From positions 28,528,364 through 28,592,363 of the forward strand of contig NC_092096.1 of NCBI RefSeq assembly GCF_045679555.1: 64,000 nt of DNA, in the 5' to 3' direction. The notes under the pieces were generated by a model. It searched no databases, was not told where the DNA came from, and saw only the letters and a list, made by a program, of their open reading frames with translations. This DNA comes from Salvelinus alpinus (lineage: Eukaryota > Chordata > Actinopteri > Salmoniformes > Salmonidae). This document shows positions 1 through 10,433 of the stretch, in pieces. Position numbers and translations under genes: made by a program. The stretch's first letter is position 1; each line of letters starts with the position of its first letter.

Positions 1-340
1 AGCGATCATTCAGATCACATGACCATCATCATCATCATTATGGTTATGTCTTAAAGTTTGTATTATGGCCTGAAAGTGTATGTGCAAGTTATTCAATGAT
101 TTGAAACACAATTCCCGTCCGTATATAAATCAAGATCTACAGAAGTAAAACAAAAGGTGCTATGACCTCAACATTACTTCAAAGTTACAATCACTTCAGC
201 CCCCCAAAACAAGTCCTCATATGAACCTCAACCAAATGTCTGATTTAAATGGATGTGATCTTCTAACATTATAACTATTTTGATACATGATGCTGGACTC
301 AGTCATAACACAACAATAGATACTACATACACTATCTACT
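1..340. repeat. IGL-cluster intergenic flank, copy 1
   Basis: This stretch recurs downstream of the second V segment (about 3590-3840, same orientation) and again inverted at about 6490-6660. All three share an ATC-rich start, a segment reading tgaaacacaat and a block around cctcaacattacttcaaagtt. I infer that it is the 3' flank of an IGLV unit whose V segment lies upstream of the window, so the window starts inside a tandem light-chain cluster. Confidence 0.6.
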
Positions 341-349
341 AGGGTTGGG

Positions 350-491
350 GTCAATTCCAGTTCATTTCAGGAAGTATAGAAAAACTCAAATTCCGGGTCT
401 CTTCAATGCTTTTCAATGAGGAACATTTTGAATTGTAATTAGAGTTTGGTTTTGAGGTGACTGGAATTTAAATTAATTGACCCCAACCCTG
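350..491. mobile_element. hAT-like MITE, 142 bp
   Basis: Inverted termini (agggttggggtcaatt at the left and aattgaccccaaccct at the right) bound a 142-bp non-coding element. The flanks ctatctac and ctatctat form an 8-bp duplication with one mismatch, the usual hAT target-site length. It sits inside the ctatctacac minisatellite that continues on both sides. Confidence 0.7.
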
Positions 492-680
492 CTATCTATA
501 CTACACCACATACATACACAATCTACACTATACTACCTACATTACACTATCTATACTACACTATCTACACCATATACATACACTATCTACACTACACTAT
601 CTACACTGCACTATCAACACTGTCTACATACACTATCTACACTGCACTATCTACACTGTCTACATACACTATCTACACCA
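492..680. repeat. Degenerate ACACTATCTACACTGC minisatellite
   Basis: Units of about 10-17 bp (actatctacac, with tacatacac variants) are repeated imperfectly. The array starts before the hAT-like MITE (about 320-349), so the MITE inserted into it. The open frame through the array is a low-complexity artefact. Confidence 0.75.
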
Positions 681-1266
681 GGTTTTCCCAAACTAGGGTA
701 CACACGCATTGCCGTCGGGGTACGCCAAATAAAAAAGTGGTTCACATTTTTTAAAACAATAATAATAATAATTGTTTATAAAATAAAAAGTAAATTTATT
801 TTTCTTCACATTTTCAAAGCAGTCCATTTATATTTTCCAACGGAGCTATACATTTGGATGAAGTTTTTTTCTCGCCTGAGTAGCCTCGTTTCACTGCCAA
901 AAATAACATGTAACCATCTAGTGTTCAGCGAAATAACAACACACTGCCAAATGCAGGTAGCCTAGTCAAATAATTAACATCCAATCACATTAACCGCTAC
1001 TCTCTTGTGGGAATTCCACTAACGGTCTGTATGTAACCAAACGTAGCTGCTGCTCATGTTGGTATATGTAGAAGGCTAAAAAGCCATGACAGGGAGACAT
1101 AATGGAGTGGAGTGGTAACGCAAGCAGTTGCTCCCGACGCCACTTGGGTACACTGCAGCATCCACCGAGAGGCTCTTGCTGCCAAGGGAATGCCTGGCAG
1201 CTTGAAAGACATTTTGGACGTTACAGTGAAAATGCTTAACTTTGTTAAAGCAAGGCCCCTGAACTC
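681..1266 (+). mobile_element. hAT (ZBED5 / GTF2IRD2-like) transposon fragment
   Basis: From about 1112 the plus strand encodes ATWVHCSIHREALAAKGMPG followed by KARPLNS, which I recognise as the transposase core of hAT-derived ZBED5/GTF2IRD2-like proteins. Only about 50 codons survive. The homology stops abruptly at 1266, where the conserved upstream region of the first IGLV segment begins. The AT-rich part from 681 to 1100 is probably the 5' end of the same element. It is a dead fragment. Confidence 0.6.
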
Positions 1267-1509
1267 CAATATATCAGTCCCCATTCAGCACTTATATAAG
1301 AAATCATGTCCGTGATTACATAGCTATCAGGTTTCTACGTCACATCACACAACATTTATTAATAAAGTCTGACTGTCCAGGAAGACTATTTACATATAAG
1401 ACACTTTGCATAGACAGCACATGCTTCAGTGCTCTGGAAGTGTTTATAGTCCTGTGAGGTTAATACTTCATGACTGAGAGCTGTCCTTCATGACAACAGA
1501 ACTTCAACA
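1267..1509 (+). promoter_or_regulatory. IGLV-1 promoter with octamer-like site
   Basis: This region is closely repeated at about 2645-2888 before the second V segment. It contains CTTTGCAT at 1404-1411, a 7/8 match to the immunoglobulin octamer ATTTGCAT bound by Oct factors, and a TATA-like tgtttatag at about 1440-1448. The leader ATG follows at 1510. Spacing and order fit an Ig V promoter; activity is inferred. Confidence 0.65.
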
Positions 1510-2031
1510 ATGACTTTTACCATGAGCTTTTTGTGGATATTGATGTTCTTCATTCAGGGTAAGATTTTACTATTTAATGCTCTTAAAATGACTTTCTTAT
1601 CGAGATATGTAGCCTTAATATTGCCTCTGCCTTGATAGAATTAGATAAATGTAAATGTACACAAAAACATGTTTGAAATGAAATTATCCTAAATGTCTCT
1701 GTTTCAGAATCCAGAGGACAGGTCACTGTGACTCAGACTCCTACAGTGAAAGCTGTTCTCCCAGAAAATACAGTTATTATAAACTGTAAAACCAGTGTGA
1801 CTGTATATGATGGTTGTACTGGGTCTTATACCTGTATGGCCTGGTACCAACAGAAACCTGGAGGAGCTCCTAAACTCCTGATGCACTCTTCAAACCAACG
1901 TCAGTCTGGGATTCCATCTAGATTCAGTGGCAGTGGATCTCATAGTGACTTCACTCTGACCATCAGTAGAGTCCAGGCTGAAGATGCAGGAGATTACTAC
2001 TGTCAGAGTTTACACAGTGGTGGAGTGTTCA
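1510..2031 (+). CDS. Immunoglobulin light-chain V segment 1 (kappa-like)
   Basis: Germline variable segment for an antibody light chain. The leader exon (1510-1558) encodes a hydrophobic signal peptide, [16 protein letters not shown], and ends at a GTAAG donor. The V exon (1708-2031) follows a TTTCAG acceptor, and the split codon gives Glu. The V domain shows the first-sheet Cys in INCKTS, the core Trp in [22 protein letters not shown], then AEDAGDYYC with the second Cys. The exon stops exactly at an RSS heptamer, as expected for an unrearranged segment, so the stop codon inside the heptamer is not a defect. Frame and splice sites are intact, so it looks functional. The 12-bp spacer makes it kappa-like in recombination type. 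It lies about 1.4 kb from a second V in the same orientation; no J or C exon was found. Confidence 0.93.
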
Positions 2032-2059
2032 CACAGTGATACAGAGCTGTACAAAAACC
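2032..2059 (+). other. V recombination signal sequence, 12-bp spacer
   Basis: Consensus heptamer CACAGTG (2032-2038), spacer of exactly 12 bp, nonamer ACAAAAACC (2051-2059). Both elements match the consensus recognised by RAG1/RAG2. A 12-spacer on the V side requires a 23-spacer J partner. Confidence 0.93.
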
Positions 2060-2644
2060 TCCCTCAGTCAGACTGCACAGTGACTGTACTGCTACAGCTG
2101 GGACCTACTGCAGGTGCTTAGGGGAGGACATGATCCAGTACAATGACACAGTGTGTAGTAGAGCTGAACAACAATAGAGTCAAACTAGAGCTGTGTCTAG
2201 AAGACTTTAGATCATAACTGATCATTTAATGTTTCTCCTGACTATTAACTACATGTTGACTCTGTTGAGTATCTCAAGGAAAACCATCGACCAATCTGAA
2301 TTAGAGATGATGTGCAATGATTCAAACCCCTAAAGATGACCTGTGTTATAAATAGCTAGAATTTAATCAACATGATTCAAAAACATACAATAAAGCCCCA
2401 TACATTACCCATACATCCTCCCTCACACCACTGTGGTAGTTCCAGAGAACAGCAGGTAAAGCAGGAGACTGGAGACGTCAGAGCTCTGGAGATCTCCCCT
2501 TTCGATCAGAGTCAGTCAGCAGCATCACAGTCCACACACAGACTGCAGTTACTGATCCTGACCACTGGAGGGAGACAGAGAGCAGATACTATCTGTTCTA
2601 ATAACACAGTAATAACAATATGCTCCATTTGTAGATGTCAATAA
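2060..2644 (+). repeat. IGLV-1 3' flank
   Basis: The first 60 bp (a CTCCCTCAGTCAGACTGCAC block, then ctgctacagctgggacctac) are repeated after V segment 2 and, inverted, at about 6395-6452. The remainder has an open frame at 2372-2644 with no recognisable protein. I looked for a J segment (nonamer, 23-bp spacer, heptamer, FGxG) and saw none. Confidence 0.6.
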
Positions 2645-2888
2645 TCAATATATCAGTCCCCATTCAGCACTTATATCATACACCATGTCAGTGATTACAT
2701 AGTTATCATGTTTCTACATCACATCACACAACATTTACTAATAAAGTCTGACTGTCCAGGATAACTATTTACATATAAGACACTTTGCATTGGCAACACA
2801 CGCTTCAGTGGTCTGGGAGTGTTTATAGCCCTGTGAGTTTAACACTTCATGACTGAGAGCTTTCCTTCATGACAACAGAACTTCAACG
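2645..2888 (+). promoter_or_regulatory. IGLV-2 promoter with octamer-like site
   Basis: Duplicate of the region before V segment 1. It has CTTTGCAT at 2783-2790 and a gtttatag TATA-like box at 2821-2828, with the leader ATG at 2889. Spacing is the same as in the first copy, as expected for a duplicated V unit. Confidence 0.65.
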
Positions 2889-3412
2889 ATGACTTTGATC
2901 ATGAGCTTCTTGTGGATTTTGATGTTCTTAATTCAGGGTAAGACTATTGAATATCATGATCTTCAAATAATTTTCCTTATCGAAATATTACATCTAAATT
3001 GCCTCTGCCTCGACAGATTGAGATTCATGAAAATGTAGACAAAACAAACATAATTCAATAAAAAAAATGTCTGTTCCAGAATCCAGAGGACAGGTTATTG
3101 TGACTCAGACTCCTGCATTGAAAGTTGTTTTCCCAGGACAGCCAGTTGTTATAAACTGTAAAACCAGTTCAAATGTAGCAGACGGTTGTGCTGTGTTTTA
3201 CACATGTATAGCGTGGTACCAACAGGAACCTGGAGGAGCTCCTAAACTTCTGATGCAATCTTCAAAACAACGTCAGTCTGGGATTCCATCTAGATTCAGT
3301 GGCAGTGGATCTGGGAGTGACTTCACTCTGACCATCAGTAGAGTCCAGGCTGAAGATGCAGGAGATCACTACTGTCAGAGTTACCACTACATCAATAGTA
3401 AAGAAGTATTCA
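2889..3412 (+). CDS. Immunoglobulin light-chain V segment 2 (kappa-like)
   Basis: Second germline light-chain V segment in the same orientation. The leader exon (2889-2937) encodes [16 protein letters not shown] and ends at a GTAAG donor. The V exon (3080-3412) follows a TTCCAG acceptor. The domain has INCKTS with the first Cys, [16 protein letters not shown] with the core Trp, [20 protein letters not shown] and AEDAGDHYC with the second Cys; the usual Tyr before YC is His. The CDR3-encoding end (QSYHYINSKEVFT) is longer than in segment 1. It differs from segment 1 mainly around CDR1 and CDR3, as expected for a diversifying tandem pair. The frame is open up to the RSS, so it appears usable. 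Confidence 0.93.
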
Positions 3413-3440
3413 CACAGTGATAAAGAGCCGTACTAAAACC
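3413..3440 (+). other. V recombination signal sequence, 12-bp spacer
   Basis: Heptamer CACAGTG (3413-3419), 12-bp spacer, nonamer ACTAAAACC (3432-3440). The nonamer differs from the consensus at its third base, so it may recombine less efficiently than the signal at 2032-2059. Confidence 0.9.
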
Positions 3441-3859
3441 TCCCTCAGTCAGACTGCACAGTGACCGTACTGCTACAGCTGGGACCTACTGCAGGTGATG
3501 AGGGGGAAGACAGTGACATGGAACAGTGATCAGTAGAGGAGGTCATCTTTGAATATGGTTAGAAAGCATCATTAAGAAAATGTTCTCCATCGTCATCATC
3601 ATCATCATCACCATCATTGTCATGTCATGGTTGTGACTCGTTATATTTGTCACAGTCTGAATGTGCACCTATAAACTTTATTTGATGCATTGAAACACAC
3701 ACAATACCAGTCCATATTCAAGTGAGGTGATGTTGCATCAGCATCAGCCCCGTAAATCAAATCCCCATATGAACCTCACAACCAAATATTGATGTGATCA
3801 TCTAGCATTATGTGTCATTAATTACATGATGGCATGTCTACTGCAGTATATTATATATA
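3441..3859 (+). repeat. IGLV-2 3' flank
   Basis: The segment repeats the block after V segment 1 and then, from about 3590 (CATCATCATC run) to 3840, the sequence seen at 1-310. It ends at a TATA-rich target where a Tc1 element has inserted (TA at 3858-3859). Confidence 0.6.
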
Positions 3860-5411
<1,552 letters not shown>

Positions 5412-5584
5412 GTATCTTTACTTTTACTCAAGTATGACATTTAGGTACTTTTTCCACAACTGAGTATATGCAAATAATACAATACTTTGGGGGAAAGTTA
5501 TACCTACAGTATTTGATAGGAGTTAAGGGTTTTATTTATTTTGGTCATCATGACAATATTGTCACAGTTGACCTCCTCTACTGA

Positions 5585-6359
5585 TGTAACGTCCTGACCT
5601 GTAAAGGTTTTCTTCCTGGGGTGAAGGAGAGGACCAAAATGCAGCGTAGCCAGTGCTCAACATGTTTAATTATAAGAACAAGTGAACACTACAAACAACT
5701 TACAAAATAACAAACGTGCAAAACCGATACAGACCTATCTGGTGCAGACCACAAACACAGAGACAGGTAACAACCACCCACAACGAACACAGTGAAACAA
5801 CCTACCTAAATATGACTCTTAATTAGAGGAACGCAAAACACCTGCCTCTAATTAAGAGCCATACCAGGCAACCCTAAACCAACATAGAAACACACAACAT
5901 AGAATGCCCACCCAAAACTCACGCCCTGACCATCACACACATACAAAACAACAGAAAACAGGTCAGGAACGTGACATGACCAGAGTTCTTATGTGTTGTG
6001 TTTGTTTTAGTGTTGGTCAGGACGTGAGCTGGGTGGGCATTCTATGTTGTGTGTCTAGTTTGTCTGTTTCTGTGTTCAGCCTAATATGGTTCTCAATCAG
6101 AGGCAGCTGTCAATCGTTGTCCCTGATTGAGAATCATATATAGGTGGCTTGTTTTGTGTTGGGGATTTGTGGGTGGATGTCTTCCGTGTCAGTGTTTGTT
6201 ACCACACGGGACTGTGATGGTTAGTTCATTTTGTTATTTTGTAATTGTCTTGTTTTCGTGTTCATTAAATCATGGAAAATTACCACGCTGCACATTGGTC
6301 CTCCGATCCTTCTCGCCTCTCCTCGTCCGAGGAGGAGGAAGAGCTAGACTGCCGTTACA
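5585..6359. mobile_element. Head-to-head pair of LTRs flanked by one 5-bp duplication
   Basis: The insert lies between two copies of ACTGA (5580-5584 and 6360-6364) and disrupts the inverted IGLV flank; removing it restores the sequence found after V segment 2. It consists of a minus-strand LTR (5585-5976, outer end TGTAACG, inner end CGTGACA) joined to a plus-strand LTR (5977-6359, ending CCGTTACA). Both are of the type found alone at 29332-29703. The plus copy lacks roughly the first 11 bases. The two copies are visibly diverged, so they are not a fresh pair from one provirus. No internal retroviral sequence remains. Confidence 0.75.
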
Positions 6360-6364
6360 ACTGA

Positions 6365-6676
6365 CCAGTGTTCCATGGCACTGTCTCCCCTTCAGCACCT
6401 GCAGTAGGTCCCAGCTGTAGCAGTGCAGTCACTGTGCAGTCTGACTGAGGGAGGTTTTTGTACGGCTCTGTATCACTGTGTGAACACACAGAAACTGACT
6501 TGGTTTGGGGCCTGAAGTGATTGTAACTTTGAAGTAATGTTGAGGTCAGAACACTTTTTGTTTAACATCTGTAGATCTTGCTTTGCCTATGGACAGGTAT
6601 TGTGTTTCAAAACATCAAATAACTTTGATTTACACTTTCAGGCTATGATGACAAATATAATTAGTCATAATTAGTC
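6365..6676 (-). pseudogene. Inverted IGLV relic: 3' flank and RSS only
   Basis: On the minus strand this is the 3' flank of an IGLV unit. It matches the V1/V2 flanks from the RSS downstream (6480 back to about 6365, continuing beyond the LTR insertion at about 5545-5580). The V exon itself is gone except for perhaps a dozen bases before the heptamer. Instead, sequence like that at 60-220 follows (about 6490-6660, inverted). Either a deletion removed the V body or two flanks were joined. Confidence 0.65.
6453..6480 (-). other. Orphan V-type RSS, 12-bp spacer
   Basis: Read on the minus strand: CACAGTG (6480-6474), a 12-bp spacer, then ACAAAAACC (6461-6453). The signal matches the consensus fully but has no V coding body beside it. 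On the plus strand it reads as nonamer-12-heptamer. Confidence 0.8.
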
Positions 6677-9450
6677 ACAGAAGGAGCCTTTATTAGATCT
6701 AGGAAAAAATGGATTGAGGTGGGAGAACAGAATTCATCCTATTTCTTTAGACTTGAGAAATTTCACTCTAAAAATAACACTATACATAAGTTAAACATTG
6801 ATGGTGTTATTACAGATGACCAAAAATGTATCGCTAAATACAGTAGCAATTTTTACAAAAAATTGTATAGCTCTACGTACTGTCAGGAATTCACAGATTT
6901 GTTTTTTGTCTCACTGAATAATGTTCATTCTATCAGTGATATAGAATCTAAACAGTGTGATGAACCCATCAAAGTCGAAGAGATTATAGAGTCTATCAAA
7001 CATCTAAAGAACAATAAATGACCAGGTGTTGATGGAATTACATCAGAATTTTACAACTTATTTTCTGAACAAGTAGCTCCCATCCTATTTGAAGTCTTTT
7101 TAGAGAGTATTAAAAACAATGTTCTCCCTCCTACAATGAGTCAGGGGTTAATAACACTGATACCTAACCCTAAAAAATAAGTGCTGCTCATCGATAACTG
7201 GCGTCCAATTTGTCTTCTTAATAATGACTATAAGATATTAGCCTTACTACTTGCAAAAATAATTAAAGGCGTCCTGGATGCAATCATTGATGAAACACAG
7301 TCTGGCTTCATGAGGAACAGACATATTTCTAACAATGTCAGACTAGTATTACACATACTTGACTACTCAGACCTAATAACCGAGGATAGCTTCATATTAT
7401 TTTATAAAGCATTTGACACAGTAGAGCATCAGTTCCTCTTCCACTCCCTTGATAGACTTGTCTTTGGAGTTTTTTTCTGTAAGGCTATTAAGACTCTCTA
7501 TACAAATGGTAACAGCTCTTTCAAATTGAAATATGGCACCTCACCTAGATTTGAGTTAAAGAGAGGAATTAGGCAAGGTTGTCCTAGCTCTCCGTACCTG
7601 TTTTTATTAATCACCCAACCTCTTGCAAATTCTTTAAATAATAGTCCTGTACAAGGTATTTCCATAGCTGGTAAAGAAATTATTATAAGCCAGCTGGCTG
7701 ACGATACTACAATTTTTCTGAAAGACGCTAACCAAATTCCCATATCGATCAATGTGATACAATCCTTTTCCAAAGCGTCTGGTCTATATCTTAACATGAA
7801 TAAATGTGAACTCATGGCTGTCAAAGATTGTGTGACACCTTCATATTATGGTATTCCAGTAAAAGAAAAACTTACATATTTAGGCATAACCATTACAAAG
7901 GATCAGAAGTCTAGAGGCTTACTAAATTTGAACCCTCTTATTAAAAAAAAACAGAAGAAGCTAAATCAATGGCTACAGAGGGACTTATCTTTAAAATGAA
8001 GAGTCCTAATAACCAAGGCTGAAGGTATCTCTAGACTAACATATGGCGCTCTATCTTTATATCTTGACAGTAAGATAAGCAAGGAGATAGACCAGATGCT
8101 TTTCAACTTTCTGTGGAGAAACCGTACCCATTACATTAGGAAAACTGTTGTAATGAACACTTATGAGAATGGTGGGCTGAATTTTCTGGACTTTACTACC
8201 TTAAATAATACTTTTAAGATCAATTGGATAAAACAATTCCTAAGAAGACCCACTTCTATCTGGAATTTTATTCCTCATCATGTCTTCTCTACTTTTGGTG
8301 GCCATAACTTCATGTTGTTTTGCAATTATAATATTGACAAAGTTCCAGTGAAGCTTTCTGCTTTTCATCGGCAGGTTTTCTTGTCATGGTCCTTAATTTA
8401 TAAACATAATTTTTCTCCACACAGATATTATATATGGAATAATCGGGATATATTGTATAAAAATACTTCTTTGTTTTTAGAATATTGGTTCCGAAATAAT
8501 ATCCTATTGGTGAGCCAACTGGTAAATGCAGAGGGTCTTTTACTCAGTTATAAGGAATTCTCATGACTTTACAAAGTCCCTGTAACACCTAAAGATTTTG
8601 CAATTGTTTTAGATGCCATTCCCTCAGGTGTTGCTTTATTATTCAGGAACGTGTCAAGACCTGACCCTCAGAGCCTACCTTCTATTGAACCTGTTGACTC
8701 ATCAGTAGGTAAGATTTGTTTCTCTTTTGGTCCATTCAACAACAGAGCGATACGAACCTTGTTTCAGCAGGATGTTGTATCTATACCTTATGTCATGCCT
8801 TATTGGAATGGATTTATTGATAATATCTGTTGGGAAAAAGTTTGGATGTTACCTACTTGTTAACAAAATTAAGGAAGTTTCATTTAAAATTATTCATAAA
8901 TATTATCCTGCCAACCACTATATGAAAATGTTTAAGGAAAACATCAACTCAAATTGCTCTTTTTGTAATGACCCCCCAGAAACAGTGTTGCATCTTTTTT
9001 GGCATTGTATTCATGTAAGAAAACTGTGGCAAGACAGTAGATTTATAATTGAACACATTTATGAAGGTCTTACACTATTGTGGAGAGATGTACTGCTTGG
9101 ATTCTTTACCTATGATAGGAATAAGCTGAAACATTTTTATGTAATTAATTTCATTATACTTTTGGCCAAATTTCATATTCACAAATGTAAATTTACAAAC
9201 AAAAAAACACATTTTCTTACCCTACAAAAAGAAATTGAACTGTATTTTAAGACAATTAAATACTCTACTAACAAAAAAGCTGTTAGAATTATAAGTGTAT
9301 GTATGTCCCTTAAGGTCCTTGTGTAATGTGATATTGTACCCCCTAGCTCAATTGTCCATTGTATATTATCCATATATACTTGTGTTCCCTCATGTACTTC
9401 CTGTATTGATTTGTTGTTAATAAAAATAAATAAATACATAAAATAAAAAA
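6677..9450 (+). mobile_element. 5'-truncated L1-like LINE, decayed
   Basis: Reverse-transcriptase ORF2 of an L1/Tx1-like non-LTR element. Visible parts are the pre-RT region from about 6690 (FIRSRKKWIEVGEQNSSYFF), NWRPICLLNNDYKILALLLA, SGFMRNRHISNNVR, a motif A relic (FYKAFDTVEHQ), RQGCPSSPYLFLL, the catalytic LADDT, and a C-terminal Cys/His part (NCSFCNDPPETVLHLFWHC). In-frame stops at about 7019, 7178, 7997 and 8564 and a frameshift near 8860 kill it. The endonuclease is absent, so it was truncated at insertion. An A-rich tail (aataaaaataaataaataca) ends it at about 9450. It lies against the inverted IGLV flank. Confidence 0.85.
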
Positions 9451-10433
9451 TGTGATAATCACAACAACAACAAACAAAACAAAAAAAAAATATATATATA
9501 TAAAAATATATATATTAAAAGTTGTATCTTTTGTTGAAACGACGAGTTTGGTCGAATTTGGTCCTCAAACTTTTTTCACATTCATTTCAAACATTTTAAT
9601 TGAAGGGAAAGTGCAAGTGGCCTTGGTTTTCTTGAGCAGTAATGTTTGCTTAGGGAACATGGTATGATGATTTTATGTCACTTCCATCCATAGCTGTACT
9701 CGATCAAGCCACAATGAGACAGACATTTCACCAGATGTAAAAATGTGAAGCATCCGCTTGGCGTTTCCACTCACTACCAAATATGGTAGTGAGAACAAGC
9801 CCAGTGGCCCGTAGTGGGAGAACATGGAACGAGATCGATTTTGGCCGAAATTATGCACATTTTCTCATCGATGAAACATTTGATCTCAATACACTTTTCT
9901 GTTCCCAAAACTATAATATTTTACGAACAGAGTGGACTAAGTTTTGTAGACTTTACCCTTTGCCAAAATAAAAAAACGCGTTGTTTAGAAGAAGTGACAA
10001 GGCGAATTGAATTATTGCACACACGCACCTCGCCTAACGGAAATATGCAAATTAACTAGAACGCGCCAATTGGATCTCGCTAGCTCGTGCTTGGCTCTGG
10101 CCTCCTCCTTGCCTGTTCTGCCCACTAATGCTATTTTTTCCCCATTGGAAACGACAGGATGTGGTCTGTCTTAGTTATAAACAACACGGGAGACTTTTAT
10201 TTTGAAGACTCAACTGTCGTCACACAATAAACTGTCGTCACACAATAAAATGTTTAACGAACGTTACTAGCCTCCAAGTTAGCTAGCTACCTAACCTTAA
10301 CATACGTTCGTAGCAGCAGACTCAACTGTCGTCACACAATAAACTGTTTAACGAACGTTACTAGCCTCCAAGTTAGCTAGCTACCTAACCTTAACATACG
10401 TTCGTAGCAGCAGCAGCTTGTTTTGCTGGTGAA
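9451..10433. other. Unassigned upstream region of TINF2-N gene 1
   Basis: An A/T-rich simple stretch lies at 9478-9520. No gene was recognised between 9520 and 10190. From about 10190 (gacttttattttgaagac) the sequence resembles the region upstream of the second TINF2-N gene (about 60988), so it is probably promoter and 5' UTR of the gene starting at 10434. Confidence 0.35.
10206..10417. repeat. Tandem duplication, about 112-bp period
   Basis: The block from agactcaactgtcgtcacac to cgttcgtagcagcag occurs twice, starting at 10206 and 10318. Copy 1 also has a short internal duplication of tgtcgtcacacaataaa. It lies immediately upstream of the proposed start codon at 10434 and may fall in the 5' UTR or promoter. 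Confidence 0.8.

Noticed and set aside
477-965. 162-codon open frame rich in Thr, Tyr and Leu
   Set aside because: Its first half is the ctatctacac minisatellite and its second half hAT-derived non-coding sequence; no protein family is recognisable.
2372-2644. Possible J or C exon after IGLV-1
   Set aside because: No 23-spacer RSS, no FGxG motif and no Ig constant-domain cysteines were found.
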